Positions 1 to 9,370 of a DNA stretch of 64,000 bases are shown one piece after another. Positions within the stretch are counted from its first letter, which is position 1, and the number at the start of each line of letters is the position of its first letter. The notes under the pieces were generated by a model. It was not told the DNA's origin. It made no database searches and saw nothing but the letters and a program-made list of their open reading frames with translations. Made by a program: the position numbers and the translations under genes. Origin of the DNA: Sphingomonas sp. JUb134. GTDB taxonomy: Bacteria > Pseudomonadota > Alphaproteobacteria > Sphingomonadales > Sphingomonadaceae. The stretch is taken from the NCBI RefSeq assembly GCF_004341505.2, contig NZ_SLYP02000001.1:152501-216500 (forward strand). The letters are read 5' to 3'.

Positions 1-1
1 C

Positions 2-886
2 GGCATGATGGTGGCGGCGCGTGCATGGGTGCGGCCGAGCTTCGACTTCCGGGGCGCCGGCGGGATTGCCCGCTATGGCGTCCTGATGGCGGCGGGCCAG
101 CTGTTCTGGGTCATCCAGAGCCAGGCCGACGTCTTCGTGGCCGGCCGCCACCTCGATGCCCATGCGCTCGGCATCTACACGACGAGCCTGTTCCTGGCGC
201 AGATCCTGGTCGCGAAGTTCGTGCCGCCGATCAACGACGTCGCCTTTTCCGCCTATGCCCGGATCCAGCATGACCGCAGCTCGGTCGCCGCCGCGTTCCT
301 GATGGGTGTACGCATGGTGCTGCTGCTGGCGATGCCCTTCTACCTCGGCCTCGCGGGGGTGGCCGAGCCGCTGGTGTCGGTGGTGCTGGGGGAGAAGTGG
401 CTGGAGACCGGCCCGGTCGTGGGGCTGCTCGCGCTCGCGATGCCGTTCCTGACCCTGCAGATCCTGTTCGCGCCGGCGTGCGATGCCTGTGGTCGGCCCG
501 GGATCAGCGCGGGCAATGGTGCGATCGGGGCAATCCTGCTGCCGATCGCCTTCCTTGTTGGCGTACGCCATGGCGTCCTGGGTCTCGCTACCGCCTGGCT
601 CGTTACCGCGCCCCTGTACCTCGCGCTTTGTGCTTGGCGGACGCTGCCGGTGATCGGGGTGCGCGCAGGGGCGCTCGCCGCGGCCGTCTCCCAGCCCTTG
701 CTGGGGAGCGTCGGCATGGCGATTGCGGTGCTGCTGGTCGATCACCTGCTGCCGCCGCTCGCGCCCTTGCCGCGGGTCGCCATCCTGGTTCCGGCCGGAG
801 CGCTGGTCTACGCGGGCTGGATGCTGACCTTCGGACGCGGGCTGCTGGCCGAGGCGCTGGCGCTGGTTCGGTCGCGGCGCGCCTGA
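2..886 (+). CDS. Oligosaccharide flippase family protein (C-terminal part, cut by window start)
   Basis: The reading frame is open from the first bases, so the gene begins upstream of the window and only about 294 C-terminal residues are seen. They form several hydrophobic membrane segments separated by short basic loops, in the pattern of Wzx-like polysaccharide/lipid-linked oligosaccharide flippases of the MOP superfamily. A segment near the beginning (GQLFWVIQSQADVFVAG) resembles the substrate-cavity helix of that family. The likely role is translocating an exopolysaccharide repeat unit across the inner membrane, probably with other polysaccharide genes upstream. The family call is from overall pattern; the substrate cannot be told. 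Confidence 0.75.
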   Translation, partial: GMMVAARAWVRPSFDFRGAGGIARYGVLMAAGQLFWVIQSQADVFVAGRHLDAHALGIYTTSLFLAQILVAKFVPPINDVAFSAYARIQHDRSSVAAAFLMGVRMVLLLAMPFYLGLAGVAEPLVSVVLGEKWLETGPVVGLLALAMPFLTLQILFAPACDACGRPGISAGNGAIGAILLPIAFLVGVRHGVLGLATAWLVTAPLYLALCAWRTLPVIGVRAGALAAAVSQPLLGSVGMAIAVLLVDHLLPPLAPLPRVAILVPAGALVYAGWMLTFGRGLLAEALALVRSRRA

Positions 887-895
887 GGGGGTCGG

Positions 896-1322
896 TCAGC
901 CGCCGATATAGGCGCGCATCGCCTGCGCCTCGGCCTCGATGCGCTCGATCCGGTGCTTCACCAGGTCGCCAATCGAGACGATGCCGACGAGACGCCCCGA
1001 TTCGAGCACGGGAAGATGGCGGATGCGCCGGTGCGTCATCAACGACAGGGCCGCGAGCACGGGGCTCCTGCGGGGAGACGGTGACGGCGGGCGCGGTCAT
1101 GGCCGCGGTCACCGGACGATCGAGCGTGGCCGCCCCGCCTTGGTGAAGGCAGCCGATCACGTCGCGTTCCGAAAAGACGCCCAGGATCGAGTCTCCCTCG
1201 ACCACCGGCACCGCGCCGATCCGTCGCTCGGCGAGCAGGTGGACGGCGTCGCCCACCGTCCTCCCAGAGTCGATCGAGACCACGTCATGGCCCTTGCCGC
1301 TCAGGATCACCGCGATGGTCAT
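896..1322 (-). pseudogene. CBS-domain protein, interrupted by a one-base frameshift
   Basis: The first half reads as a normal CBS domain from an ATG with a good upstream AGGAGG: MTIAVILSGKG, then GVFSERDVIG. After the residues TVSPQE the frame runs off into shadow sequence. The second CBS half (LVGIVSIGDLVKHRIERIEA, ending MRAYIGG and a stop at 896-898) continues in another frame. Removing one base of the GGGG run at 1061-1064 joins both halves into a protein of about 141 aa, the usual size of these stand-alone two-CBS proteins, which sense adenine nucleotides. Either the gene is broken or the run is a homopolymer error in the assembly. Confidence 0.8.
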
Positions 1323-1393
1323 CGCACCCTCCTCTGCCGCCGCGTGCATCGACGGGGGTTGAGCATCCCATGTTTGGATGGGATTGCAAGACG

Positions 1394-1714
1394 ATGCTGC
1401 ACGATGACCGCGATCCGCTGGACGATCCGACCTATGCGCACTTCGCCTGGGGCAGGTTTCGGCGGCTGCTGAAGTGGATGGCCGCCGTCGCGGCGCTCGC
1501 CGCGGGCGTCGCGGTGGCGTTGCTGTGGCACCTGGTCGGTCCGCTGCCGATCCACATGGCGATCGCGACCGCGCTCGGCGTCGGCCTGTCGGTGTTGATG
1601 GCGGCGGTGCTGATGGGGCTGATCTTCCTGAGCTCGGGCACGGGCCACGATGCGGCAGTCGACCGGTTCGGGCGCAAGGACCGCCCCGAGGCCGACGCTC
1701 GCGACACGGAATAA
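1394..1714 (+). CDS. Small conserved two-helix membrane protein of unknown function
   Basis: A protein of 106 aa with an acidic N-terminus (LHDDRDPLDDPTY) followed by a FAWGRFRRLLKW stretch and two strong transmembrane segments at about residues 28-50 and 56-78. The C-terminus is charged and polar. I do not recognise a functional family; small proteins of this layout are common hypotheticals in sphingomonads. An in-frame ATG at 1370 would add eight residues, and neither start has a strong ribosome binding site. The gene is followed at once by a bidirectional-looking terminator, so it is probably monocistronic. Confidence 0.6.
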   Translation: MLHDDRDPLDDPTYAHFAWGRFRRLLKWMAAVAALAAGVAVALLWHLVGPLPIHMAIATALGVGLSVLMAAVLMGLIFLSSGTGHDAAVDRFGRKDRPEADARDTE

Positions 1715-1715
1715 C

Positions 1716-1758
1716 AAAAGGGCCGGCACCGCTGGTTGCGGTACCGGCCCCTTGTTTT
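1716..1758. terminator. Strong bidirectional intrinsic terminator
   Basis: An inverted repeat of about 12 bp (GGCCGGCACCGC paired with GCGGTACCGGCC) is flanked by AAAAG on the left and CTTGTTTT on the right, so it can stop transcription from both sides. It lies between the convergent small membrane-protein gene and the DUF4167 gene. Confidence 0.85.
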
Positions 1759-1775
1759 CAGGCGTGCGCTCGACC

Positions 1776-2549
1776 TCAGGCGGCCGGGGGCATCACCTCG
1801 TCGTCGGCGCGGACACGGCGGCGGCGGCGCGGACGCTCCTCGCCTTCGCCTTCCACAGCACCGAGCGCCGGCGGCAGCCGATCCGCATCGATCCCATGCG
1901 CCTCGGTCGCGGCCTCTGCCGGCTGCTCAGCGTCCCGGCGACGGGCGCGCGGGCGAGCGCGGGGCGTGCGCGCCTCCGCTTCCACCGGCTGCACGTCGAC
2001 GTCGTTGGCGGCTTCGGCAGGAACCAGCTGCAGCTGCTCCACCGGAGCGCCATCCACCTCGGTCTGCGTTACCGACGGACGCTCGCCGCGCGGGCCACGC
2101 TCGGGCCGCGGACGTGCATCCCGCTGCGGACGATCCTCGCGCTGGGCTCGGTCTTCGCGGCGGGGACGTTCCTCGCGCTGGCCCCGCTCCTCGCGCTGCG
2201 GGCGGTCGTTGCCGCCGTTCTCGCCCTCGAACTCGAACTCCTCGCCCTCGTCATCGGAGGCGAAGTCGCCGCGCTGACGCTGGTTCTCTTCGACCCGCGC
2301 GCGATTGTCGTTGAGGACACGGAAATAGTGATCGGCGAACTGGAAATAATATTCCGAGTTCACCCGATCGCCCTGCATCTGCGCATCGCGAGCCAGGTTC
2401 TTGTACTTTTCCAGCAGCTGCGCGGCATTGCCGCGTGCACGACTGTCGATACGATTGCCGTTATCGGAACGGCCGGGGCTGCCGCCCCCGCCTTGAGGAC
2501 GCTGCCCACCACGGCCGCGACGGCGGCCGGCTTGCCGGTTGTTTATCAA
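1776..2549 (-). CDS. DUF4167 domain protein (basic, low-complexity)
   Basis: The protein has 257 aa. A conserved DUF4167 core lies at about residues 30-80, with AAQLLEKYKNLARDAQMQGD and then YYFQFADHYFRVLND. A very basic glycine/arginine N-terminus (GRRRGRGG) precedes it, and a long tail of arginine/glutamate repeats and acidic stretches follows. The domain is typical of alphaproteobacteria, is usually found beside prmC as here, and has no firmly known function; the basic ends suggest RNA or ribosome contact, which is inference. The first codon appears to be TTG (encoding M-I-N-N-R-Q), with no clear ribosome binding site, so the exact start is uncertain. Confidence 0.8.
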   Translation of the reverse strand: MINNRQAGRRRGRGGQRPQGGGGSPGRSDNGNRIDSRARGNAAQLLEKYKNLARDAQMQGDRVNSEYYFQFADHYFRVLNDNRARVEENQRQRGDFASDDEGEEFEFEGENGGNDRPQREERGQREERPRREDRAQREDRPQRDARPRPERGPRGERPSVTQTEVDGAPVEQLQLVPAEAANDVDVQPVEAEARTPRARPRARRRDAEQPAEAATEAHGIDADRLPPALGAVEGEGEERPRRRRRVRADDEVMPPAA

Positions 2550-2792
2550 CGTGTGTGTGTCCCGTTCAAAACTGTCCGTCGATCCTGTCGATCCCGGATG
2601 CTGCCTGTCGCGGAGGCGCGCTCTTGCGCGACCCCGTCTGCCATGGCCACCGGACCGCAGTGGCGCGCATGACGCTGGAGGGGGCAGTGCCCCGAACTCA
2701 CCTGTGACTGGTCGAAGGTGGCTTGCCCCGCCCCGGTCTTAGCGGCTGCACGGGCGATCTCCAAGGGAAATATGGGGGTGCCAACGCCGGGT

Positions 2793-3614
2793 TCAACCGG
2801 CAACGATCGCGCGAGGGCGCCCGCCCAGATCCTGTGCGACGCGGACTGAAAGCCCCTGGGCACGGAGCAGCGCGGACACCGCCTCCGCTTGGGTGAAGCC
2901 GATCTCCGCCACTGCCACGCCGCCGGGCGCGAGCAATCGCGCGAGCTGCGGCGCGAGCAGGCGATAGGCGTCCAGACCGTCCGCGCCGGCGAACAAGGCC
3001 CCGGCCGGCTCATGCCCCACCACCTCCTGCGGCAGGCATTCGTCCGTGCCGATATAGGGCGGGTTGGTGAGCACCAGGTCGAAGCGCGCGTCCAACGCAG
3101 CCGCCCAGTCGCCCAGCATGAAGCGCGCCCGCCCGCCCATGCCGAGCCGCTCGGCATTGCGGCGGGCATAGCCCAGGGCGTCGGCCGACCGGTCGACCCC
3201 GAGCCCCTGCGCGTCCGGCCATTGGTCGAGCGCAGCGAGCAGCAGCGTGCCGGGTCCGGTGCCCAGGTCGAGCACGGTCGCCGGGGCGCGATCGGCGAAG
3301 TGCGCCACCGCCGCCTCGATCAGCGTCTCGCTGTCGGCGCGCGGGACCAAAGCGCCCGGCCCCACCTCCAGATCGATCGTCCAGAAGGCGCGGCTGCCGG
3401 TCAGATAGGCGACCGGGGTATGCGCCAATCGCGCCCCGACGAGCGCAGAAAAGCCAGCCGGCACCGGATCGGCCAGGCGCCCGAGCAGCAGCGCGTTGCG
3501 CTCGACGCCCATCGCATGAGCCATCAGCAGTTCGGCATCGAGCCGCGGCGTGTCCGAGACGGCGGCGATCCGCTGTGCCGCCTCCCGTACCGCCTCGGCG
3601 GCGGTGAGCGTCAC
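2793..3614 (-). CDS. prmC: Peptide chain release factor N5-glutamine methyltransferase
   Basis: PrmC (HemK) methylates the glutamine of the GGQ motif in release factors RF1 and RF2, using S-adenosylmethionine. This 273-aa protein has the N-terminal helical substrate domain ([15 protein letters not shown]), then the Rossmann methyltransferase fold with DLGTGPGTL. The diagnostic catalytic NPPY motif follows in [11 protein letters not shown]. It starts at a GTG that overlaps the prfA stop codon as GTGA, so it is translationally coupled to the gene for its own substrate, RF1. Confidence 0.95.
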   Translation of the reverse strand: MTLTAAEAVREAAQRIAAVSDTPRLDAELLMAHAMGVERNALLLGRLADPVPAGFSALVGARLAHTPVAYLTGSRAFWTIDLEVGPGALVPRADSETLIEAAVAHFADRAPATVLDLGTGPGTLLLAALDQWPDAQGLGVDRSADALGYARRNAERLGMGGRARFMLGDWAAALDARFDLVLTNPPYIGTDECLPQEVVGHEPAGALFAGADGLDAYRLLAPQLARLLAPGGVAVAEIGFTQAEAVSALLRAQGLSVRVAQDLGGRPRAIVAG

Positions 3615-4687
3615 GCGGCGTCGAGCGTCGCCAGCCGCTCCGCCTCGTCCTCGGCGATCAGTGCGCCGATCAGCTCGTCCATCTCGCCCTCCAGGATTTC
3701 GGGCAGGCGGTGGAGCGTCAGGTTGATGCGGTGGTCGGTCACCCGCCCCTGCGGGAAGTTGTAGGTGCGGATCCGCTCGGAGCGATCGCCCGATCCGACC
3801 ATCGCCTTGCGCGTGCCGGAGCGTTCCGAGGCCAGCCGCTCGCGCTCGGCCTCGTACAGGCGGGTGCGCAGGACCTTGAGCGCCTTGGCCTTGTTCTTGT
3901 GCTGCGACTTTTCGTCCTGCTGGATCACGACCAGCCCAGTCGGCAAGTGCGTGATGCGGACGGCGGAGTCGGTGGTGTTGACCGACTGGCCGCCCGGCCC
4001 CGACGAGCGATAGACGTCGATGCGCAGATCCTTGTCGTCGATCTGGACGTCGACTTCCTCGGCCTCGGGCAGCACCGCGACGGTCGCGGCGGAGGTGTGG
4101 ATGCGCCCGCCGCTCTCGGTCACCGGCACGCGCTGGACGCGGTGGACGCCGCTTTCGAACTTCAGCCGCGCGAACACGCCCTGACCCGTGACCGAGGCGA
4201 CGACTTCCTTGAATCCGCCCGCGTCGGAGGCGCTGGCCGAGATCATCTCGACCCGCCAGCCGCGGCTGTCGGCATAGCGTTGGTACATGCGGAACAGGTC
4301 CCCCGCGAACAGCGCCGCTTCGTCCCCGCCGGTACCAGCGCGGATTTCGAGCATCGCCGGGCGCTCGTCGGCGGCGTCGCGCGGCAGCAGCGCCAGCGCC
4401 AGCGCGTGCTCGGCCGCCGCCAGCCGCTCCCGGTTCTCGTGGAGTTCCTCGGCGGCCATGCGACGCAGTTCCTCGTCGCCGTCCTGGCTCATGTCCTCCA
4501 GCGATTCGGCCTCGGCCCGCAGTCGCCGGACGGCGCCCGCGGCCTCGGCCACCGGCTCCAGCTCGGCATATTCCTTGGACACCGCCACGAAGCGGTCGCC
4601 CGGCAGCTCGCCGGTCGCCATCAGCGCCTGGAGTTCGTCGCGCCGCGCCTCGATCTGGGCGATGCGATCGGGAGAGATGGCGGTCAT
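3611..4687 (-). CDS. prfA: Peptide chain release factor 1 (RF1)
   Basis: RF1 recognises UAA and UAG stop codons in the ribosomal A site and triggers peptide release. The 358-aa length is typical. The universal GGQ catalytic motif is at residues 232-234, within [20 protein letters not shown], and Gln234 is the PrmC substrate. The N-terminal helical domain is followed by the central domain ([18 protein letters not shown]). The ATG start overlaps the hisS stop as ATGA, and the stop overlaps the prmC GTG start, giving a coupled hisS-prfA-prmC unit. Confidence 0.97.
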   Translation of the reverse strand: MTAISPDRIAQIEARRDELQALMATGELPGDRFVAVSKEYAELEPVAEAAGAVRRLRAEAESLEDMSQDGDEELRRMAAEELHENRERLAAAEHALALALLPRDAADERPAMLEIRAGTGGDEAALFAGDLFRMYQRYADSRGWRVEMISASASDAGGFKEVVASVTGQGVFARLKFESGVHRVQRVPVTESGGRIHTSAATVAVLPEAEEVDVQIDDKDLRIDVYRSSGPGGQSVNTTDSAVRITHLPTGLVVIQQDEKSQHKNKAKALKVLRTRLYEAERERLASERSGTRKAMVGSGDRSERIRTYNFPQGRVTDHRINLTLHRLPEILEGEMDELIGALIAEDEAERLATLDAA

Positions 4688-5910
4688 GCCTGGCGCAGCA
4701 GCTGCTCGGCACGCGGCTCTCCGCGCAACGTGCGGAAGGCGGTCGCAGACGCTTCGCCCTCGAACCGCAGCGATACCGTCTCGGCCGGCTCCAGCTTGAG
4801 CGCCTTGTCATAGCGCTTGCGCGGCGATCCGGTCGCGACGAGGTCGGCGATCAGCCCCGCCTTGCGCAGCCGCGCGACGGTGGCGACACCCTCGGCAAGC
4901 GCGCGCTCGTCCTCCACGACGACGGCGACGTCGAGCTGGGGCGCGGGGGCGCCGTCCAGCAGCATCGCGAGCCGCTCGATGCCGGCCGCCCAGCCCACGC
5001 CCGGCGTCTCGGGGCCGCCGAGCGAGCCGATCAGCCCGTCGTAGCGGCCGCCGGCGAGCACCGTGCCCTGGGCGCCGAGCCGGTCGGTCACGAACTCGAA
5101 CGCGGTGTGGCGGTAATAGTCGAGCCCGCGCACCAGCCGATCGTTGCGGGTCCACGCCACGCCGGCGGCATCAAGGCCCGCCGTGACGGCGGCGAAGAAG
5201 TCGCGCGCTTGCGGCGTCAGATAGTCGTCGATCCCCGGCGCCGCGTCTGCGACCGGGCGATCGCGCGGGTCCTTGGAATCGAGGATGCGCAGCGGGTTCT
5301 TGTCGAGCCGCGCCAGGCTGTCCTCGCTCAGCACGTCGCGGTGCGCCTCGAAGTGCGCGACCAGCGCGGCGCGCCACGCGTCGCGGGTCTCGGCGTCGCC
5401 CAGCGTGTTGAGCTGCAGCGTCACGCCATCGGCGATGCCGAGTTCGTGGAGCAACTGGTCGGCGAAGGCGAGCAGCTCGACGTCGGCACCGGGCTCGGCG
5501 GCGCCGATCACCTCGGCGTCGATCTGGTGGAACTGGCGATAGCGCCCCTTCTGCGGCCGCTCGTAGCGGAATACCGGGCCGTGGGTCGCGATCTTGAGCG
5601 GGGCATACTGCTGCCAGCCGTCGGTCAGATACGCCCGGGCGATGCCGGCGGTGAACTCCGGGCGGAGCGTCAGCGAATCGCCGCCGCGGTCCTCGAAGCT
5701 GTACATCTCCTTGGAGACGACATCGGTGGTCTCGCCCAGCGAGCGCGCGAAGACGGCGGTTGATTCGAACACCGGCAGCTCGACGCGGCCGAAGCAATAG
5801 AGCCGGCGGATGCGCTCGAAGGCGTCGACCACGCGGCCGAAGCGGCGCTGGTCTTCGCCGAAGATGTCCTGGGTGCCGCGGATGGGGCGGGGCGTTTCGA
5901 TGCGGGCCAT
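4684..5910 (-). CDS. hisS: Histidine--tRNA ligase
   Basis: Class II aminoacyl-tRNA synthetase that charges tRNA-His. At 408 aa it is slightly shorter than the E. coli enzyme. Visible motifs are the N-terminal [10 protein letters not shown], class II motif 2 ([16 protein letters not shown]), the histidine-specific [13 protein letters not shown], and motif 3 around GGRYDGLIG near [11 protein letters not shown]. The C-terminal anticodon-binding domain follows from about residue 320. It is the first gene of a minus-strand operon with prfA and prmC, with a tRNA-Gly gene upstream of it on the same strand. Confidence 0.96.
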   Translation of the reverse strand: MARIETPRPIRGTQDIFGEDQRRFGRVVDAFERIRRLYCFGRVELPVFESTAVFARSLGETTDVVSKEMYSFEDRGGDSLTLRPEFTAGIARAYLTDGWQQYAPLKIATHGPVFRYERPQKGRYRQFHQIDAEVIGAAEPGADVELLAFADQLLHELGIADGVTLQLNTLGDAETRDAWRAALVAHFEAHRDVLSEDSLARLDKNPLRILDSKDPRDRPVADAAPGIDDYLTPQARDFFAAVTAGLDAAGVAWTRNDRLVRGLDYYRHTAFEFVTDRLGAQGTVLAGGRYDGLIGSLGGPETPGVGWAAGIERLAMLLDGAPAPQLDVAVVVEDERALAEGVATVARLRKAGLIADLVATGSPRKRYDKALKLEPAETVSLRFEGEASATAFRTLRGEPRAEQLLRQA

Positions 5911-5988
5911 GGCGGCTCTCTAGGGCTGGTCCGCAGCTCCGGCAATCGCGCGGCGAGGACGCCGTGGCGGGCGGAGGCGGAAAGAAGG

Positions 5989-6062
5989 TGGAGCGGGTAA
6001 CGGGAATCGAACCCGTGTATTCAGCTTGGAAGGCTGCTGCACTACCATTGTGCTATACCCGC
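5989..6062 (-). tRNA. tRNA-Gly (anticodon TCC)
   Basis: The reverse complement folds as a 74-nt tRNA, including an encoded CCA end. The acceptor stem is GCGGGTA paired with TACCCGC. The anticodon loop is CTTCCAA with anticodon TCC, and the T arm contains GGTTCGATTCCC. It lies upstream of hisS on the same strand. Confidence 0.95.
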
Positions 6063-6159
6063 CCGATGCGCCGGAGGTAGCCGCGCGAAGCGGCGGACGC
6101 AAGAGGTGGGACGGCGGCGCACGCGACACCGGAAAGAATGCCCCTCCCCCACCCCCAAA

Positions 6160-6276
6160 CCCCGTTTGTCTCGAGTAGGGATCGAGCTTGTCGAGAGCCC
6201 GTATCGAGAGAGCCACAACAACCGGCTTCTCGATACGCCGTCTCGACAAGCTCGACGGCTACTCGAAGCGAACGGG
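6160..6276 (-). repeat. Oriented palindromic intergenic repeat, copy 1
   Basis: An imperfect inverted repeat of about 110 bp. Each arm of about 50 bases contains the nested palindrome TCGAGCTTGTCGA or TCGACAAGCTCGA and ends near TATCGAGAG; the outer ends are CTCGAGTAG. The arms differ by conserved asymmetric bases, so orientation can be assigned. This copy matches the other two (35842 and 62142) when read on the minus strand, including the loop GCCGGTTG. It lies between the end of ynfA and the start of tRNA-Gly. Confidence 0.85.
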
Positions 6277-6333
6277 GAGTTGAATGACGATCGGGGTGGA
6301 CGGGAGGAAGCCGAAGAGGATCGAATACGCCCC

Positions 6334-6654
6334 TCACCGCGGCCCGAACAGGATCGCCAGGCACCCCGCGAGACACAGCCCCCCGCCGATCAGGTCGAAG
6401 CGGTCCGGCGGCAGCCCCTCGACCAGCCACATCCAGCCGAGCGAACTCGCCACATAGATGCCGCCATAGGCCGCATAGGCGCGCGCCGCCGCGGGCGTGT
6501 CGGCGAAGGTGAGGATCCAGGCGAAGCCGGCAAGCGCGACCAGTCCGGGGATCAGCCACAAGGGCGAGGCGCCGAGCCGCGCCCATTTCCAGAACGCGAA
6601 GCATCCGCCGATCTCAAGCATGGCTGCGGCGATGAAGATCAAAGGGGTCGGCAG
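6334..6654 (-). CDS. YnfA family (UPF0060) small membrane protein
   Basis: About 102 to 106 aa with four hydrophobic segments and the family signature [18 protein letters not shown], plus [12 protein letters not shown] in the first helix. UPF0060 proteins are small four-helix inner membrane proteins of the SMR-like type; their physiological role is poorly known. No suitable ATG exists: the only nearby one (MLEIGG) would cut into helix 1. A CTG at 6654 (given here) or a TTG at 6642 gives a family-typical length, with a GAAGAAGG stretch upstream. The gene lies just downstream of tRNA-Tyr on the same strand. Confidence 0.8.
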   Translation of the reverse strand: MPTPLIFIAAAMLEIGGCFAFWKWARLGASPLWLIPGLVALAGFAWILTFADTPAAARAYAAYGGIYVASSLGWMWLVEGLPPDRFDLIGGGLCLAGCLAILFGPR

Positions 6655-6703
6655 CGCAGGTGTCCCTTCTTCCGGGAAAACCGATCCGCCGCGCCGGGGC
6701 GGA

Positions 6704-6789
6704 TGGTGGAAGGGGCTGGATTCGAACCAGCGTACACTTGCGTGGGCAGATTTACAGTCTGCTGCCTTTAACCACTCGGCCACCCTTCC
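6704..6789 (-). tRNA. tRNA-Tyr (anticodon GTA)
   Basis: The reverse complement gives an 86-nt class II tRNA with a long variable arm and an encoded CCA. The acceptor stem is GGAAGGG paired with CCCTTCC, the anticodon stem-loop is GACTGTAAATC with anticodon GTA, and the T arm contains GGTTCGAATCC. ynfA follows 49-61 bases downstream, depending on its start, and may be read through from the same promoter. Confidence 0.95.
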
Positions 6790-6921
6790 ACGGGGCCGCT
6801 TCGCTGAAGCGAGGTGGCCCATTGCCGTCCGACGCGCACGCTGTCAACGGCTTGCGCGCCTTTCCCGGGCCGCATAGCGTCGTTTGTGACACTTTTCTCT
6901 CCCTCGCATGAACGGAACCCG

Positions 6922-8541
6922 ATGCGCGCGCTCAGCCTTGCCCTGCTTGCCACCGTTGCCGCCACGCCTCTTGCCTCCCCGCTCGCCGCCCAGTCGGTCG
7001 ATCGGGACGCCGTCACCCGGATCATCGACGAGGGCACCAACCAGTCGGAAGTGATGCCGATCGCGCAGCACCTGACCGACGTGATCGGCCCGCGCCTCAC
7101 CAACTCGCCCGGCATGCGCCAGGCAGAGGAATGGACCCAGTCGAAGTTCCGCGAATGGGGCCTGAAGAACGTCCACAAGGAAGGCTTCGAGTTCGGCCGC
7201 GGCTGGTGGATCGTCAGCTCGAGCGTGCGCATGGTGACCCCGCGCCCGATCCAGCTGACCGCGATCCCGATCGCCTGGACGCCCGGTACCAACGGCACCG
7301 TCACCGCGCCGGTGATCGTGGCGCCGATGTCCAAGGAAGCGGACTTCGCACGCTATCGCGGGCAGCTGGCGGGCAAGATCGTGATGGTGACCCAGCCGGA
7401 CACCGGCTCGGAGCCGGACCGCCCCGCCTTCCGTCGGCTCAGTCAGCAGGAGCTCGCCGATCAGGACTTCTTCGAGGCACCGGTCAATGATCCGGACGCG
7501 GCGGACCGCCGGCTCAAGCGGCTCGACTTCTCGCTCAAGCTCGACGCGTTCCTGAAGAGCGAGGGCGCGGTGGCGATGGCGACCATGTCCAGCCGCGACG
7601 GCATGCTGCTGCACGGCAGCGGCTATCTGTTCGGACGCGATCAGACCCCGGCGACGCCCGGGATCGAGATCGCGGCCGAGGACTATCGCCGCCTCGCCCG
7701 CCTCGCCCGCGTCGGCCAGGCACCGACGCTGGAAGTGACCAGCAACGTCCGCTTCGACGACAGCGACGTGCAGGCCTACAACATCCTCGCCGACATCCCT
7801 GGCACCGATCCCAAGGCCGGCTATGTGATGGCTGGTGCCCATCTCGACAGCTGGGCCGCAGGCGATGGCGCCTCCGACAACGCCGCGGGCTCTGCCGTGG
7901 TGATGGAGGCCGCGCGCATCCTATCGCAGATGGGGGTGCGGCCGAAGCGCACGATCCGCTTCGCGCTGTGGAACGGCGAGGAACAGGGGCTGCTCGGCTC
8001 GCTCGCCTATATCGAGCAGCACATCGCCACGCGCGCGCCGGCCGCAACCGGGCCGACGACCGGCCTCGCCCGCTTCTATGGCTGGACCTCGCGCTGGCCG
8101 ATCACGAAGAAGCCGGGCTACGACCAGCTCGCCGCCTATTTCAACCTCGACAACGGCTCGGGCAAGATCCGCGGCATCTATGCCGAGAACAACCAGGCCG
8201 CGGTGCCGATCTTCCGCGAATGGTTCGCGCCGTTCCAGGCGATGGGCGCCGGCACCGTGGCGATGCGCCGCACGTCCAGCACCGATCACTATTTCTTCCA
8301 GTCGATCGGGCTGCAGGGCTTCCAGTTCATCCAGGACCCGCTGGACTATGGCAGCCGCATCCACCACACCAATGCCGATACCTTCGACCATATGAAGGGC
8401 GAGGACCTGCGTCAGGCGTCGATCATCATGGCATCCTTCCTTCTCAATGCAGCCAACGCGGACAAGCCGCTGCCGAAGCCGCCGCTGCCCCGCCAGCCGA
8501 AGGTCACCGACCCGTACGCCTGGCCGAAGGCGGAGGACTGA
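6922..8541 (+). CDS. M28 family zinc metallopeptidase (exported)
   Basis: A 539-aa exported aminopeptidase-like protein. A signal peptide is clear (MRALSLALLATVAATPLASP, cleavage after LAAQ). The C-terminal half carries the M28 di-zinc site: GAHLDSW, then GASDNAAGSAVV, then the acid pair in WNGEEQGLLGS, and a distal histidine in RIHHTNADTFD. The N-terminal half contains a PA-like insert (residues about 90-170). It probably releases N-terminal residues from peptides in the periplasm. It diverges from tRNA-Tyr and is followed two bases later by rlmB. Confidence 0.9.
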   Translation: MRALSLALLATVAATPLASPLAAQSVDRDAVTRIIDEGTNQSEVMPIAQHLTDVIGPRLTNSPGMRQAEEWTQSKFREWGLKNVHKEGFEFGRGWWIVSSSVRMVTPRPIQLTAIPIAWTPGTNGTVTAPVIVAPMSKEADFARYRGQLAGKIVMVTQPDTGSEPDRPAFRRLSQQELADQDFFEAPVNDPDAADRRLKRLDFSLKLDAFLKSEGAVAMATMSSRDGMLLHGSGYLFGRDQTPATPGIEIAAEDYRRLARLARVGQAPTLEVTSNVRFDDSDVQAYNILADIPGTDPKAGYVMAGAHLDSWAAGDGASDNAAGSAVVMEAARILSQMGVRPKRTIRFALWNGEEQGLLGSLAYIEQHIATRAPAATGPTTGLARFYGWTSRWPITKKPGYDQLAAYFNLDNGSGKIRGIYAENNQAAVPIFREWFAPFQAMGAGTVAMRRTSSTDHYFFQSIGLQGFQFIQDPLDYGSRIHHTNADTFDHMKGEDLRQASIIMASFLLNAANADKPLPKPPLPRQPKVTDPYAWPKAED

Positions 8542-8543
8542 GC

Positions 8544-9293
8544 ATGGCACGTCGTGGTCATCGCCCGAGCCAAGGCTCCCCGCAGCGCCCCCGTTTCTGG
8601 GGCCGCCATGCGGTACTCGCCGCCCTCGCCAACCCTGAGCGCACGGTGCGCAAGCTGTGGGGCACGCACGAGGCGTTGTCGCAGCTCGACCTTCCGTCGA
8701 CGCTGACCGTCACCTATGCCGAGGCGGCCGACCTCGGCCGGCTGGTTCCGAACGACGCTCCGCACCAGGGCATGGTGGCAGAGGTCGATCCGCTGGAGGA
8801 CATCTGGCTGGGCGACCTGCTGGAGCGCGGCCGTTCCGACACCCGCCCGCTGCTGGTGCTCGATCAGGTCACCGACCCGCACAATGTCGGCGCGATCCTG
8901 CGCTCGGCAGCCGCGTTCGACGCGCTCGGCATCGTGACGCAGGACCGGCATGCACCGCCGGAGTCCGGCACCGTCGCCCGCACCGCGTCGGGCGCGCTGG
9001 AGATCGTCCCCTGGGTGCGCGTGGTGAACCTCGCCCGTGCGCTCGAGGAGATCGCCGAGGCCGGCTATTGGCGCATCGGCCTGACCGGCAACACCGACCT
9101 GACGCTCGACCAGGCGATGGGCTCGGACAAGGTCGCGCTGGTGCTGGGCGCCGAGGGCGAAGGCATGCGCCAGAACACCGCGGCGCATTGCGACGTGCTC
9201 GCGCGGTTGCCGATCAGCGATCAGATCGAAAGCCTGAACGTCTCCAACGCAGCGGCCATCGCGCTCTACGCGGCGGCGACACGGCGCGGCTGA
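8544..9293 (+). CDS. rlmB: 23S rRNA (guanosine-2'-O-)-methyltransferase, RlmB/TrmH family
   Basis: SpoU/TrmH-type knotted methyltransferase of 249 aa, predicted to methylate the 2'-O of G2251 in 23S rRNA. The N-terminal substrate-binding domain begins FWGRHAVLAAL. The SPOUT domain shows VLDQVTDPHNVGAILRSAAAF, LVLGAEGEGMR and the C-terminal knot motif ISDQIESLNVSNAAAIALY. All three SpoU motifs are intact. It starts two bases after the M28 gene stop; the subfamily (RlmB rather than another TrmH) is inferred from the N-terminal domain. Confidence 0.92.
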   Translation: MARRGHRPSQGSPQRPRFWGRHAVLAALANPERTVRKLWGTHEALSQLDLPSTLTVTYAEAADLGRLVPNDAPHQGMVAEVDPLEDIWLGDLLERGRSDTRPLLVLDQVTDPHNVGAILRSAAAFDALGIVTQDRHAPPESGTVARTASGALEIVPWVRVVNLARALEEIAEAGYWRIGLTGNTDLTLDQAMGSDKVALVLGAEGEGMRQNTAAHCDVLARLPISDQIESLNVSNAAAIALYAAATRRG

Positions 9294-9302
9294 GGCGGAC
9301 GA

Positions 9303-9329
9303 CGGGGGCGCGGCTTCGGCCGTGTCCCC
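9303..9329 (+). terminator. Hairpin after rlmB
   Basis: An 11-bp stem with one mismatch and a TTCG tetraloop (GGGGGCGCGGC, TTCG, GCCGTGTCCCC) sits just after the rlmB stop and before ggt. It lacks a good T-tract, so it may act as a weak terminator or as an RNA-stabilising end. Confidence 0.5.
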
Positions 9330-9370
9330 TCGCCTTTGCACCCGGGACAATCGCGGCTACTCCTGCAGGC

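Noticed and set aside
2069..2320. Tandem DNA repeat in the DUF4167 gene
   Set aside because: The Arg/Glu-rich units are irregular low-complexity protein sequence, not a true DNA repeat array.
2550..2792. A small gene between prmC and DUF4167
   Set aside because: Short frames lack start signals and family features; it is more likely the leader of the DUF4167 gene.
2793..4811. Apparent fusion of prmC with an upstream 400-residue extension
   Set aside because: The extension is an alternate frame of prfA and hisS. prmC starts at the GTG overlapping the prfA stop.
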